64,000 bases of DNA, from contig NZ_CRPU01000008.1 in assembly GCF_001096185.1 (NCBI RefSeq), forward strand, positions 36,118 to 100,117, in the 5' to 3' direction. The DNA comes from Streptococcus pneumoniae. GTDB taxonomy: Bacteria; Bacillota; Bacilli; Lactobacillales; Streptococcaceae. The position numbers and the translations under genes are program-made. Shown one piece after another: positions 14,198-23,585 of the stretch (position 1 is its first letter; every line of letters begins with the position of its first letter). The notes under the pieces are model-generated. The model was not told where the DNA came from, made no database searches, and saw nothing but the letters and a program-made list of their open reading frames with translations.

Positions 14198-17100
14198 GTG
14201 GTTGATGTAAATCGTTTTAAAAGTATGCAAATCACCCTAGCTTCTCCAAGTAAAGTCCGTTCATGGTCTTATGGAGAAGTCAAAAAACCTGAAACAATCA
14301 ATTACCGTACCTTGAAACCAGAACGTGAAGGTCTCTTTGATGAAGTTATCTTTGGACCTACAAAAGACTGGGAATGTGCTTGTGGTAAGTACAAACGCAT
14401 TCGTTATAGAGGGATTGTTTGTGACCGCTGTGGGGTTGAAGTAACGCGTACGAAAGTTCGTCGTGAGCGTATGGGGCACATCGAATTGAAAGCTCCTGTA
14501 TCTCACATCTGGTACTTCAAGGGGATTCCAAGCCGTATGGGCTTGACCCTTGATATGAGCCCTCGTGCCCTCGAGGAAGTTATCTACTTTGCGGCTTATG
14601 TGGTGATTGATCCCAAGGATACACCACTTGAGCACAAGTCTATCATGACAGAGCGCGAATACCGTGAGCGCTTGCGTGAATATGGTTATGGATCGTTCGT
14701 TGCCAAGATGGGTGCCGAAGCTATCCAAGACCTTTTGAAACAAGTAGATCTTGAAAAAGAAATTGCTGAACTCAAAGAAGAGTTGAAAACAGCTACTGGA
14801 CAAAAACGTGTCAAAGCCATCCGTCGTTTGGATGTTTTGGATGCCTTTTACAAGTCTGGAAACAAACCTGAATGGATGATTCTCAACATCCTTCCGGTTA
14901 TTCCACCAGATCTTCGTCCTATGTTGCAGTTGGATGGTGGCCGTTTTGCCTCATCTGACTTGAACGACCTTTACCGTCGTGTTATCAACCGTAACAACCG
15001 TTTGGCTCGTTTGCTTGAGTTGAATGCACCAGGTATCATCGTTCAAAATGAGAAGCGTATGCTTCAAGAAGCGGTTGACGCTTTGATTGACAATGGTCGT
15101 CGTGGTCGTCCAATCACAGGACCAGGTAGCCGTCCTCTTAAATCATTGAGCCACATGCTTAAAGGTAAACAAGGACGCTTCCGTCAAAACCTGCTCGGTA
15201 AACGTGTTGACTTCTCAGGACGTTCCGTTATCGCCGTTGGTCCAACTCTTAAGATGTACCAATGTGGTGTGCCACGTGAAATGGCGATCGAACTCTTTAA
15301 ACCATTCGTGATGCGTGAAATCGTTGCGCGTGATATCGTGCAAAACGTCAAAGCAGCTAAACGCTTGGTGGAACGCGGAGATGAGCGTATCTGGGATATT
15401 CTGGAAGAAGTGATCAAAGAACACCCAGTACTTTTGAACCGCGCACCGACTCTTCACCGTTTGGGTATCCAAGCCTTCGAGCCAGTCTTGATTGATGGTA
15501 AGGCCCTTCGCTTGCACCCGCTTGTCTGTGAAGCCTACAATGCCGACTTTGACGGGGACCAAATGGCCATCCACGTACCCCTTTCAGAAGAAGCTCAAGC
15601 AGAAGCTCGTATCTTGATGTTGGCTGCTGAGCATATCTTGAACCCGAAAGATGGTAAACCAGTTGTTACTCCATCTCAGGACATGGTATTGGGTAACTAC
15701 TACTTGACTATGGAAGAAGCTGGTCGTGAAGGTGAAGGAATGGTCTTCAAAGACCGTGACGAAGCGGTTATGGCTTACCGCAATGGTTATGTTCACCTTC
15801 ACTCACGTGTTGGTATTGCAACAGACAGCCTCAACAAGCCTTGGACAGAAGAGCAAAAACACAAGGTCTTGCTTACAACAGTTGGTAAAATCCTCTTCAA
15901 CGACATCATGCCAGAGGGCCTACCATACTTGCAAGAACCAAACAATGCCAACTTGACAGAAGGCGTTCCAGCCAAATACTTCTTGCCACTAGGTGGGGAC
16001 ATCAAGGAAGCTATCAGCAATCTTGAACTCAACCCTCCATTCAAGAAGAAAAACCTTGGAAATATCATCGCTGAAATCTTCAAACGTTTCCGTACTACAG
16101 AAACTTCTGCCTTGCTTGACCGTATGAAGAACCTCGGTTACCACCACTCAACTCTTGCAGGATTGACAGTGGGTATTGCCGATATCCCAGTCGTTGATGA
16201 CAAGGCTGAAATCATTGAAGAATCACACAAACGTGTAGAACAAATCACAAAACAATTCCGTCGTGGTATGATCACAGACGACGAGCGTTACAATGCTGTT
16301 ACAGCTGAATGGCGTGCTGCCCGTGAAAAACTAGAGAAACGTTTGATTGCCAACCAAGATCCTAAGAACCCAATCGTTATGATGATGGACTCTGGAGCCC
16401 GTGGTAATATCTCAAACTTCTCACAGCTTGCCGGTATGCGTGGTCTGATGGCGGCTCCGAATGGACGTATTATGGAATTGCCAATCCTTTCAAACTTCCG
16501 CGAAGGTTTGTCAGTACTCGAAATGTTCTTCTCAACTCACGGTGCGCGTAAAGGTATGACCGATACGGCCCTTAAGACAGCCGACTCAGGTTACTTGACT
16601 CGTCGTTTGGTTGACGTTGCCCAAGACGTTATCATCCGTGAGGACGACTGTGGAACTGACCGTGGTCTCTTGATCCGCTCTATCGCAGAAGGAAAAGAGA
16701 TGATCGAGTCTCTCGAAGAGCGTCTCAATGGTCGTTACACTAAGAAAACTGTTAAACATCCAGAAACTGGTGCAGTTATCATTGGTCCAAATGAGTTGAT
16801 TACAGAAGACAAGGCGCGTGAAATTGTCAATGCTGGTGTGGAAGAAGTGACTATCCGCTCTGTATTTACATGTAACACTCGTCACGGTGTCTGCCGTCAC
16901 TGTTACGGTATCAACTTGGCGACTGGTGATGCGGTTGAAGTTGGTGAAGCAGTTGGTACAATCGCTGCCCAATCTATCGGGGAACCTGGTACACAGCTTA
17001 CAATGCGTACCTTCCACACGGGTGGGGTTGCCTCAAATACCGATATCACTCAGGGTCTTCCTCGTGTCCAAGAAATCTTTGAAGCCCGCAATCCTAAAGG

Positions 17101-17875
17101 GGAAGCGGTTATCACAGAGGTTAAAGGACAAGTTACTGCCATTGAAGAAGATGCTTCAACTCGTACTAAGAAAGTCTTTGTTAAGGGTGAAACTGGCGAA
17201 GGTGAATATGTCGTTCCATTTACAGCTCGTATGCGTGTCGAAGTTGGGGACCAAGTAGCGCGTGGTGCTGCTCTTACAGAAGGTTCTATCCAACCAAAAC
17301 GTCTCCTTGCAGTTCGCGATGTCTTGTCAGTTGAAACTTACCTTCTCGGTGAAGTACAAAAAGTTTACCGTAGCCAAGGGGTAGAAATCGGTGACAAACA
17401 CATCGAGGTAATGGTTCGTCAAATGATCCGTAAAGTACGTGTCATGGATCCAGGTGACACAGATCTTCTCATGGGTACTCTCATGGATATCAATGACTTT
17501 ACAGATGCCAACAAAGATGTCCTTATCGCAGGAGGAGTTCCAGCGACAGGTCGTCCAGTCCTTATGGGAATTACCAAAGCCTCACTTGAAACCAACAGTT
17601 TCTTGTCAGCGGCTTCCTTCCAGGAAACAACTCGTGTCCTTACTGACGCAGCTATCCGTGGTAAGAAAGACCATCTCCTTGGACTTAAGGAAAATGTTAT
17701 CATCGGTAAGATTATTCCAGCAGGTACTGGTATGGCCCGTTACCGTAACCTTGAACCACATGCTATCAACGAAGAAGAATACCTTAACCCTCCAGTAGAG
17801 GAAGAAGGAAACGAAGAAACAACAGAAGTAGTTGTGGATACTGCCGTTGAAACTGTGGAAGAAACAGTAGAATAA
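14198..17875 (+). CDS. rpoC: DNA-directed RNA polymerase subunit beta'
   Basis: The 1225-aa beta' subunit. It begins at GTG with GGGAAG upstream. The N-terminal zinc site ([20 protein letters not shown]) is intact, and the catalytic magnesium motif NADFDGD has its aspartates at residues 450, 452 and 454. The second zinc cluster (CGTDRG...[13 protein letters not shown]) lies near residues 810-905. The C-terminus is an acidic Glu/Thr/Val tail. A terminator follows directly. Confidence 0.98.
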   Translation: MVDVNRFKSMQITLASPSKVRSWSYGEVKKPETINYRTLKPEREGLFDEVIFGPTKDWECACGKYKRIRYRGIVCDRCGVEVTRTKVRRERMGHIELKAPVSHIWYFKGIPSRMGLTLDMSPRALEEVIYFAAYVVIDPKDTPLEHKSIMTEREYRERLREYGYGSFVAKMGAEAIQDLLKQVDLEKEIAELKEELKTATGQKRVKAIRRLDVLDAFYKSGNKPEWMILNILPVIPPDLRPMLQLDGGRFASSDLNDLYRRVINRNNRLARLLELNAPGIIVQNEKRMLQEAVDALIDNGRRGRPITGPGSRPLKSLSHMLKGKQGRFRQNLLGKRVDFSGRSVIAVGPTLKMYQCGVPREMAIELFKPFVMREIVARDIVQNVKAAKRLVERGDERIWDILEEVIKEHPVLLNRAPTLHRLGIQAFEPVLIDGKALRLHPLVCEAYNADFDGDQMAIHVPLSEEAQAEARILMLAAEHILNPKDGKPVVTPSQDMVLGNYYLTMEEAGREGEGMVFKDRDEAVMAYRNGYVHLHSRVGIATDSLNKPWTEEQKHKVLLTTVGKILFNDIMPEGLPYLQEPNNANLTEGVPAKYFLPLGGDIKEAISNLELNPPFKKKNLGNIIAEIFKRFRTTETSALLDRMKNLGYHHSTLAGLTVGIADIPVVDDKAEIIEESHKRVEQITKQFRRGMITDDERYNAVTAEWRAAREKLEKRLIANQDPKNPIVMMMDSGARGNISNFSQLAGMRGLMAAPNGRIMELPILSNFREGLSVLEMFFSTHGARKGMTDTALKTADSGYLTRRLVDVAQDVIIREDDCGTDRGLLIRSIAEGKEMIESLEERLNGRYTKKTVKHPETGAVIIGPNELITEDKAREIVNAGVEEVTIRSVFTCNTRHGVCRHCYGINLATGDAVEVGEAVGTIAAQSIGEPGTQLTMRTFHTGGVASNTDITQGLPRVQEIFEARNPKGEAVITEVKGQVTAIEEDASTRTKKVFVKGETGEGEYVVPFTARMRVEVGDQVARGAALTEGSIQPKRLLAVRDVLSVETYLLGEVQKVYRSQGVEIGDKHIEVMVRQMIRKVRVMDPGDTDLLMGTLMDINDFTDANKDVLIAGGVPATGRPVLMGITKASLETNSFLSAASFQETTRVLTDAAIRGKKDHLLGLKENVIIGKIIPAGTGMARYRNLEPHAINEEEYLNPPVEEEGNEETTEVVVDTAVETVEETVE

Positions 17876-17884
17876 GAGAGAATG

Positions 17885-17912
17885 AGAGAGCCCTCGGGTT
17901 CTCTTTCTATTT
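17885..17912 (+). terminator. Terminator of the rpoBC operon
   Basis: Stem AGAGAGCCC/GGGTTCTCT with a TC loop followed by a pyrimidine-rich tail. Confidence 0.8.
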
Positions 17913-17954
17913 TCTGAAAACTTTCTCCATTTTTCCATGAAATATGGTAAAATA

Positions 17955-18113
17955 ATACTCAATGAAAATCAAAGAGCAAACTAGGAAACTAGTCGCAGGT
18001 TGCTCAAAGCACTGCTTTGAGGTGGTAGATAGAACTGACGAAGTCAGCTCAAAACACTGTTTTGAGGTTGCAGATAGAGTTGACGTGGTTTGAAGAGATT
18101 TTCGAAGAGTATA
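17955..18113 (+). repeat. BOX element
   Basis: Starts with ATACTCAATGAAAATC and ends with TTCGAAGAGTATA, the pneumococcal BOX ends, with two internal modules built around TCAAAACACTGTTTTGAG-like palindromes. It lies between rpoC and ndk, ending about 20 bp before the ndk ribosome binding site. Confidence 0.9.
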
Positions 18114-18142
18114 AAAGAAAGAAGCTGACAAAGGAGACGAGG

Positions 18143-18556
18143 ATGGAACAGACATTTTTTATCATTAAACCAGATGGTGTAAAAAGAGGACTAGTGGGGG
18201 AAGTGTTGAAACGCATCGAACAACGTGGATTGACAATCGAAAAATTGGAGTTGCGTTCACAGGTTTCAGAAGAGTTGATTGATCAGCACTATCATAACTT
18301 GGTTGGTCAAAGTTTTTACCCACCGATTCGTGAATTTATGACTTCAGGTCCAGTTCTTGTGGGTGTCATTTCAGGTCCCAAAGTAATCGAAACTTGGCGG
18401 ACTATGATGGGGGCAACTCGTCCAGAAGAAGCTTTACCAGGAACGATTCGAGGTGATTTTGCAAAAGCTGCTGGAGAAAACCAAGCTATTCAAAATGTTG
18501 TACATGGTTCAGATTCAGAAGAGTCAGCTAAGCGAGAAATTGCTCTTTGGTTTTAA
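18143..18556 (+). CDS. ndk: Nucleoside diphosphate kinase
   Basis: A 137-aa enzyme that moves the gamma phosphate of ATP to other nucleoside diphosphates through a phosphohistidine. The N-terminus [19 protein letters not shown] and the active-site segment [16 protein letters not shown] are present; the phosphorylated histidine is residue 121. The length is near the family norm. The start is the ATG with AAGGAGACGAGG upstream, not the longer frame, which runs through the BOX element. It appears complete and functional. Confidence 0.95.
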   Translation: MEQTFFIIKPDGVKRGLVGEVLKRIEQRGLTIEKLELRSQVSEELIDQHYHNLVGQSFYPPIREFMTSGPVLVGVISGPKVIETWRTMMGATRPEEALPGTIRGDFAKAAGENQAIQNVVHGSDSEESAKREIALWF

Positions 18557-18628
18557 GAGTGGATTGGCTCAATCAATTGGTTAAAAGCTCATTTGAATAG
18601 AAAGTATAGTCAATTAGTTTAAGACATG

Positions 18629-18677
18629 ACGCATAATATCAAATTTTTTAGTTTTTGATATGGTGCGTTTTTTGATT
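18629..18677 (+). terminator. Terminator after ndk
   Basis: A long hairpin pairing ACGCATAATATCAAA with TTTGATATGGTGCGT, followed by T. Its left arm closely resembles the terminator after the surface protein gene at 43433. Confidence 0.75.
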
Positions 18678-18679
18678 AA

Positions 18680-18836
18680 GTGACTATCAGTTCGTCTCGC
18701 TCCGTTAGGTGCGAGACAAAAAAACACCCGCTATGCGGGTGCGCGTCGAAGGTTATACCAAAAAAACTCCAAACGCGATACAATAAAGGTGTTCAAGCCA
18801 ATTGTAAAGCGAAAGGAGAAAAATATGGCACAAAAG
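18680..18836 (+). mobile_element. Left-end remnant of an IS200/IS605-type element with the first codons of tnpA
   Basis: Two perfect 7-bp hairpins (GTCTCGC/GCGAGAC, then CACCCGC-TAT-GCGGGTG) precede AAAGGAGAAAAAT and an ATG at 18825 that reads only Met-Ala-Gln-Lys before the sequence joins unrelated DNA. Streptococcal IS200-type TnpA starts with MAQK, and such elements carry subterminal hairpins, so this looks like a left end cut off by the neighbouring bacteriocin region. The transposase body and right end are absent. The assignment rests on remembered features of the family. Confidence 0.55.
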
Positions 18837-18862
18837 GTTCTTTTGTCCTGTTCTTGTTTCAA

Positions 18863-19189
18863 TTGACTATATTTCTATACTTTTTCTTCCTTTCTCTGTG
18901 AAAATCGCAAATTTATCCCACCTTTTCTCAATACTGAAACAACATCTTTCCAGAACTTTAATAATTTCTTTTTGTATTAAATCATTATTTAACTAAATCT
19001 TTGGAGGCAATACGTTTTCAAAGCTACTTTTTTACCATAGGTTTTGAGCCTTCAACACAGATTACTAAGCCAAAAATGCTCTAAATTTTTGAAATTCTAA
19101 CAAATTCCACTCAACTTTATCATCATCTTTGACTTTCACAATATCTTCCTCAAAATAACATGGAATAAAGATAGTTTTCTTTCGAAACG
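18863..19189 (-). repeat. 327-bp direct repeat, copy 1, downstream of the second bacteriocin cassette
   Basis: Same length and about 95 % identical by eye to 22558-22884. On the minus strand it holds two coding-like remnants ending in KSIEI-stop and FRAFLA-stop with no usable start or upstream half. The conservation seems to be of DNA rather than protein. With the IS remnant and terminator it fills the 700-bp gap between ndk and the ABC gene. Confidence 0.85.
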
Positions 19190-19274
19190 ATTGTAGGAGG
19201 AAAATCTCTCCTACGCGATTATTGATTCATGATAATATTTCAGTAACTCATCGTGCAATTAAAAACAAGGATTT

Positions 19275-19907
19275 TTATTTCAGACTATCCATCGTGAACA
19301 CTTCATCAGCCATCTCCCAAATTGCCGGATTATGTGTTGCGATAATGATTAGCCTATTATCATCTCGAAGAGATAGCAAAATCTCCATAATCAACTGAGA
19401 GGTTGCTGGGTCTATTGAAGCTGTTGGCTCATCTGCCAGAATAAGGGGTGGATTCTTTAAGATAACTTTTGCCAAGGCAACCCGTTGCGATTCTCCGCCC
19501 GATAACTCAAAGATGCGCTTATCTAGGTCAAGATAAGCCAGGCCGACCTGTTCTAAAGCCTGCTTCTGCCTCAACCGCTGTTCCGACCGACTCAACTTTT
19601 GACCAATGAGACCTAGCTTAAGGTTTTCTTCAATACTTTGGTTTTCAATTAAGCCAAAGTTCTGGAAGAGGTAGCCCAATTCGTGACGGAAAAAATCACT
19701 CGATTTATAATTGGCCAAGTCTTTACCTCGGTAAAAAATCGTCCCATCATAAGATTCTAATTTTCCAATCATGTTCATCAAGGTTGTTTTTCCGCTACCA
19801 CTTGAACCAATTAAGGCATAGACTTTTCCAGCCTCAAATGTCATTGAAAGATTCGAAAATAACTCTCGTTCTCCAAAAGATTTACTCACCTGTTTAAGTT
19901 CAATCAT
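19275..19907 (-). CDS. ABC transporter ATP-binding protein of a lactococcin-972-type cassette
   Basis: A 210-aa single ATPase domain of the MacB/LolD type. Walker A GSSGSGKTTLMN lies near residues 33-44, the signature LSGGESQRVALA near residue 138 and Walker B LILADEPTAS near residue 158. It starts 1 bp after the permease stop codon, so the two are coupled. It should power the membrane partner in export of, or immunity to, the adjacent bacteriocin; which of the two is unknown. Confidence 0.9.
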   Translation of the reverse strand: MIELKQVSKSFGERELFSNLSMTFEAGKVYALIGSSGSGKTTLMNMIGKLESYDGTIFYRGKDLANYKSSDFFRHELGYLFQNFGLIENQSIEENLKLGLIGQKLSRSEQRLRQKQALEQVGLAYLDLDKRIFELSGGESQRVALAKVILKNPPLILADEPTASIDPATSQLIMEILLSLRDDNRLIIIATHNPAIWEMADEVFTMDSLK

Positions 19908-19908
19908 A

Positions 19909-21924
19909 TTAACCTCCCTTCAAAACAAGCATGGACATCTTGTTTTCTTTCTGCATTTGGACATGTAACTGTAAAAGAGATAGACCAGTAAAGAGTAACA
20001 AGACTAAGAAAGCAACTACTATCTCTACCATAAGAAATACACTCGCAACAAATCCCAGTAAAAACACACCCAGTTGAGCAAAGAGATAAGTGCGATGGAT
20101 TTCTAAGAACCTGAGACCTGCAATGCGTTTGATAAAAATGGCACGTCTAAATTCTTCAAAGTAGAGCCTATTCATAGTGTTAAACAACAAGATTGAAGTT
20201 GCAATCCCAAGCACAGCTCCTGCTAGCATTACCCAACGTTCCCTCTGGATATTATCCAATAATGTGATGTAGTTGTGGTAACCTGTTTGCATTTCTGAGA
20301 CCCAATTTTCAATGCCTTGTCTCTGGATAAGCTCCTGGGCATCAGACAATTGATTAAAGAGAATGTAGTTCTGTACTGCGTCTATCCAAAACAAAATGGA
20401 CTGTGGACCAGTTGATTGGGGTGTTATAACAATGATGATTGGATCTTTCAAAAATTGTTGGTAAGAAATAGGGGTCGTATTATACACAAAACGATCCTGA
20501 CCTGATTCTAAATAACCTACCGTAGCAGTCATTTGCTGTCGTTCATCTTGACTAGACATGCGACTGGTTAAGTCGTCTTCAAAAACAGATTTATAATGTT
20601 CTTCCTCTGAACGGAGGTGTTCAGGCAGCAATAAGACAAACTCCCCTACATCAAGGTGATTCATCTTTTGCTCAATAGTTGTATCTACAGGAATGTTTTG
20701 ACGCTCCAAGTATTGCGGTGTGACGATAAGGACATTGCCATTCGGGCTGTAATCGTACCATTCTGTAGAGGTTATAAAGTTTTTGGAGGAAGCCATGCCA
20801 TTTTGCAAAGTACGGTCAATTAACTGGTGTCTAGATAAGAAAGCCTTTTGTTCTGAAACAGCCAGATCCATCAATTGATACCAAGTTCTGAGTTTCCTTT
20901 GAGCTTGTTCATCAAAACCAGGACTCGTTCCTTCACGGCTGATTGATAGGGTAATCAGTTGCCTTTCCTGGCTCCAAGCCTCTTGTCCAATCCGATGCTG
21001 TTGCCAGGCTTGGGAATACTTTAAGCTACTCCCTATTCCCAGCGTTACAATAATAATCGCTAATAGTTGACCGATTAAAATCAAACTAATGATTCCTCTG
21101 ACAGGCACTTGCCCTTTTATAATCTGCATCAGGTGTATCTTTTTTATCCCAACTGCGAAGAGTTGAGCGAAAAACAGGGAGATAGACAACAAGATGAGAT
21201 TATAACTGAGCAAGCCTGCTCCTATGGTCATTAGGGATTGCGTTGGAAGCGACAGAATTTTTTGCATAAGAATGGTGAGCACGCCAGCTAAACTGAAACC
21301 AACAGCTATCCCTTTCAAATCCTCACCAACTGGTCTAAGAAAAATGGACCACCGTTTCTCTCCTGAAATGAGGCGAATGCCCGACGACCGTAATTGGCTA
21401 ATTTGACTAATTAAAGTCAGTGCTCCAAAGGTTAAGATGAAAATCAATAAACTGATTAACTGAAATCCGTTACTAAAGATAGCCATTAACGTAGATAGTT
21501 TAGATGGAATTGTCAGGTGCATATTAGTCAAGCCAAGTTGACTTAGCTCCTCCCTTAGCAAGTGAATATCTAGGTGTCCATCGAATACAAAATAGTTTGT
21601 TTCAACACTACTACTTTGAGCATCTTCTAGTTTTTTTTCCTGAAGCCCATCAGGCAACTTTCCGTCCCCAAAGGTCGTATAAGAAAAAACTGTAGTACCT
21701 TCTGAGTTAGGATCTTGGTGTTGAATCGCAATAAAGCTATCTGTTTCTTCTGCTAGTTTTTCCAAGCGTGTAGCAACATGCTGAAAAGTTGTTTCAGGGG
21801 AAGAATCACGTACAACAACGTTGGGGTAATAATAGGAGACATATGTATCAGTCCAAATGGTAAATACCCAAACAAAGAACAAACTAGCAAGCAGGTTGGA
21901 TATGAGTATAAATAATTTTTTCAT
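19909..21924 (-). CDS. Bacteriocin-associated integral membrane protein (ABC permease)
   Basis: A 671-aa protein with an N-terminal anchor, a large extracytoplasmic domain, about four helices near residues 150-300, a second extracytoplasmic region (residues 320-560) and three C-terminal helices. This matches the 650-730-aa membrane proteins that accompany lactococcin 972-like bacteriocins and resemble MacB/FtsX permeases. It lies between the bacteriocin gene and the ATPase. It differs strongly from the 733-aa counterpart in the next cassette, so the two cassettes are not recent copies. Confidence 0.8.
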   Translation of the reverse strand: MKKLFILISNLLASLFFVWVFTIWTDTYVSYYYPNVVVRDSSPETTFQHVATRLEKLAEETDSFIAIQHQDPNSEGTTVFSYTTFGDGKLPDGLQEKKLEDAQSSSVETNYFVFDGHLDIHLLREELSQLGLTNMHLTIPSKLSTLMAIFSNGFQLISLLIFILTFGALTLISQISQLRSSGIRLISGEKRWSIFLRPVGEDLKGIAVGFSLAGVLTILMQKILSLPTQSLMTIGAGLLSYNLILLSISLFFAQLFAVGIKKIHLMQIIKGQVPVRGIISLILIGQLLAIIIVTLGIGSSLKYSQAWQQHRIGQEAWSQERQLITLSISREGTSPGFDEQAQRKLRTWYQLMDLAVSEQKAFLSRHQLIDRTLQNGMASSKNFITSTEWYDYSPNGNVLIVTPQYLERQNIPVDTTIEQKMNHLDVGEFVLLLPEHLRSEEEHYKSVFEDDLTSRMSSQDERQQMTATVGYLESGQDRFVYNTTPISYQQFLKDPIIIVITPQSTGPQSILFWIDAVQNYILFNQLSDAQELIQRQGIENWVSEMQTGYHNYITLLDNIQRERWVMLAGAVLGIATSILLFNTMNRLYFEEFRRAIFIKRIAGLRFLEIHRTYLFAQLGVFLLGFVASVFLMVEIVVAFLVLLLFTGLSLLQLHVQMQKENKMSMLVLKGG

Positions 21925-22026
21925 AGTGCATTCCTTATTCTAAAACAGAGGGCAGAAATACCCCTGACCTCTATAAACTAACAAGCTTACTAAACTATTG
22001 ATAAAAGAATCTTCTTCAATTATTCT

Positions 22027-22323
22027 TTACCATCCCGCATCAAATGTAATTCGCTCCCCCAAATTTGTATTAACAAACGCATAGGCCGCACTACGTGCTC
22101 CTGCATAAACTGTTTTTTGATTGTCACGTCCATTACTTCCAACATAGGCCCAGTGATACTGTGAACCATGATAATAATTCGAAAATGCTCCCCAATTATT
22201 TGGATCATGATGGCCTCCATAGGTCCACTCGCCACCACGGTGAGAAACTGCCAAAACAGGAAGAGCCAAACTAAATGCCAAAACGGCAAGGGATGATGCA
22301 ACTACTTTTCTAAATTTTAACAT
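22027..22323 (-). CDS. Lactococcin 972 family bacteriocin (second cassette)
   Basis: A 98-aa secreted peptide: basic N-terminus (MLKFRKVVAS), hydrophobic core and a signal peptidase site after about residue 25 (ALPVLA). The mature part has the Lcn972 pattern of Trp/Tyr/Gly-rich sequence, GGEWTYGG and SNYYHGSQYHWAYVGSNG, with no cysteines. AGAGGAG precedes the ATG. The family binds lipid II and blocks septum formation; this activity is inferred. The gap of about 100 bp before the permease holds no gene. Confidence 0.82.
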   Translation of the reverse strand: MLKFRKVVASSLAVLAFSLALPVLAVSHRGGEWTYGGHHDPNNWGAFSNYYHGSQYHWAYVGSNGRDNQKTVYAGARSAAYAFVNTNLGERITFDAGW

Positions 22324-22401
22324 ATTATTACTCCTCTGAATGAAATATTATGAAAATGAGCGAAATGTAACTATATATTTTAATTAGAAATCTCAGTCTG
22401 A

Positions 22402-22410
22402 ATTATAGTA
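22402..22410 (-). promoter_or_regulatory. Candidate -10 region of the second bacteriocin cassette
   Basis: TATAAT on the minus strand, about 80 nt before the bacteriocin ATG. No convincing -35 box, so regulation by an activator is possible. Confidence 0.4.
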
Positions 22411-22557
22411 TCCTATTTTTTCCTCCTTTCTAACTGCACGTTCCTTTCTACAGGCAGAGACCTAATTTTATAAACCAATCTTAAATACTTTAGATTTTGT
22501 AACTCATCATTTTCAACAGTTGGCTAGCTATGAAAGCATTTTATCAAACATCTCCAT

Positions 22558-22884
22558 TTGACTATATTTCTATACTTTTTCTTCCTTTCTCTGTGAAAAT
22601 CGCAAGTTTTTCCCACTTTTTCTCAATACTGAAACAACATCTTTCCAGAACTTCAATAATTTCTTTTTGTGTTAAATCATTATTTAACTAAATCTTTGGA
22701 GGCAATACATTTTCAAAGCTACTTTTTTACCATAGGTTTTGAGCCTTCAACACAGATTACTAAGCCAAAAATGCTCTAAATTTTTGAAATTCTAACAAAT
22801 TCCACTCAACTTCATCATCATCTTTGACTTTCACAATATCTTCCTCAAAATAACATGGAATAAAGATAGTTTTCTTTTGAAACG
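22558..22884 (-). repeat. 327-bp direct repeat, copy 2, downstream of the first bacteriocin cassette
   Basis: Counterpart of 18863-19189. It lies in the gap between the two cassettes and ends about 55 bp from the ATPase stop codon. On the minus strand it contains the same decayed coding remnants. The two copies put homologous DNA downstream of each cassette. Confidence 0.85.
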
Positions 22885-22939
22885 GGTTCAGAAGTAACCG
22901 TATCAAGTGCTAATAATGCTTGAGTTAATTTACAAGAAC

Positions 22940-23581
22940 CTACTCCAGTGAAATGATCCTATCACATTGCCGTGCTTGCTCCATGTTATGCGTAACAACC
23001 AAAATTGTTTTACCAAATTGATCTCTCAAAGTTCGAATCAAATCGAATGCTTTTTGAGACATTTCAGGATCTAACGATCCGGTTGGTTCATCTGCTAGGA
23101 CAATATCTCCGGGCTTTAAAATAGCTCTCACAATCGCAATTCTCTGCTGTTCACCTCCCGATAATTCATTGATTTTACTATTTAACCGATTTTGTAGACC
23201 AACAAATTCTAGCGTTTCCTTGATTCTCTGCTCTTTCTCCTGTCTAGAGAAATTCGAAAAAGTCATGGCAAGCATCAGGTTATCTTTCACACTAGATGTA
23301 GAAATGAGTGCATTGGATTGAAAAAGATAGTTGATGACATTCCTTCGATAATGAACTGCTGATTGCGAATTTACCTTAGGCAAAACTTTTCCGTTGATTA
23401 GGATTTTACCACTGTCAACAGTATCCAATAGTCCAATCATATTGAGGATAGTCGATTTTCCAGAACCAGAAGGTCCTACTAAAGCTACAAATTCATTTTC
23501 CTCAATATCAAAGCTTAAGTCTTTGAAAATTTCTCTTGAACCAAATTGTTTTGATACATTTTGTACTGAAATTCTAGACAT
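22940..23581 (-). CDS. ABC transporter ATP-binding protein of the first lactococcin-972-type cassette
   Basis: A 213-aa MacB-type ATPase. Walker A GPSGSGKSTILN lies near residues 37-48, signature LSGGEQQRIAIV near residue 140, Walker B IVLADEPTGSLD near residue 160 and the switch histidine in VVTHNME. It follows the permease by 4 bp. It is only partly similar to the ATPase of the second cassette, which argues for separate acquisition rather than recent duplication. Confidence 0.9.
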   Translation of the reverse strand: MSRISVQNVSKQFGSREIFKDLSFDIEENEFVALVGPSGSGKSTILNMIGLLDTVDSGKILINGKVLPKVNSQSAVHYRRNVINYLFQSNALISTSSVKDNLMLAMTFSNFSRQEKEQRIKETLEFVGLQNRLNSKINELSGGEQQRIAIVRAILKPGDIVLADEPTGSLDPEMSQKAFDLIRTLRDQFGKTILVVTHNMEQARQCDRIISLE

Positions 23582-23585
23582 GAGA

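Noticed and set aside
18680-18901. 73-codon plus-strand frame between ndk and the ABC gene
   Set aside because: It runs through two hairpins of the IS-like end and into the 327-bp repeat, has no ribosome site and no protein-like pattern.
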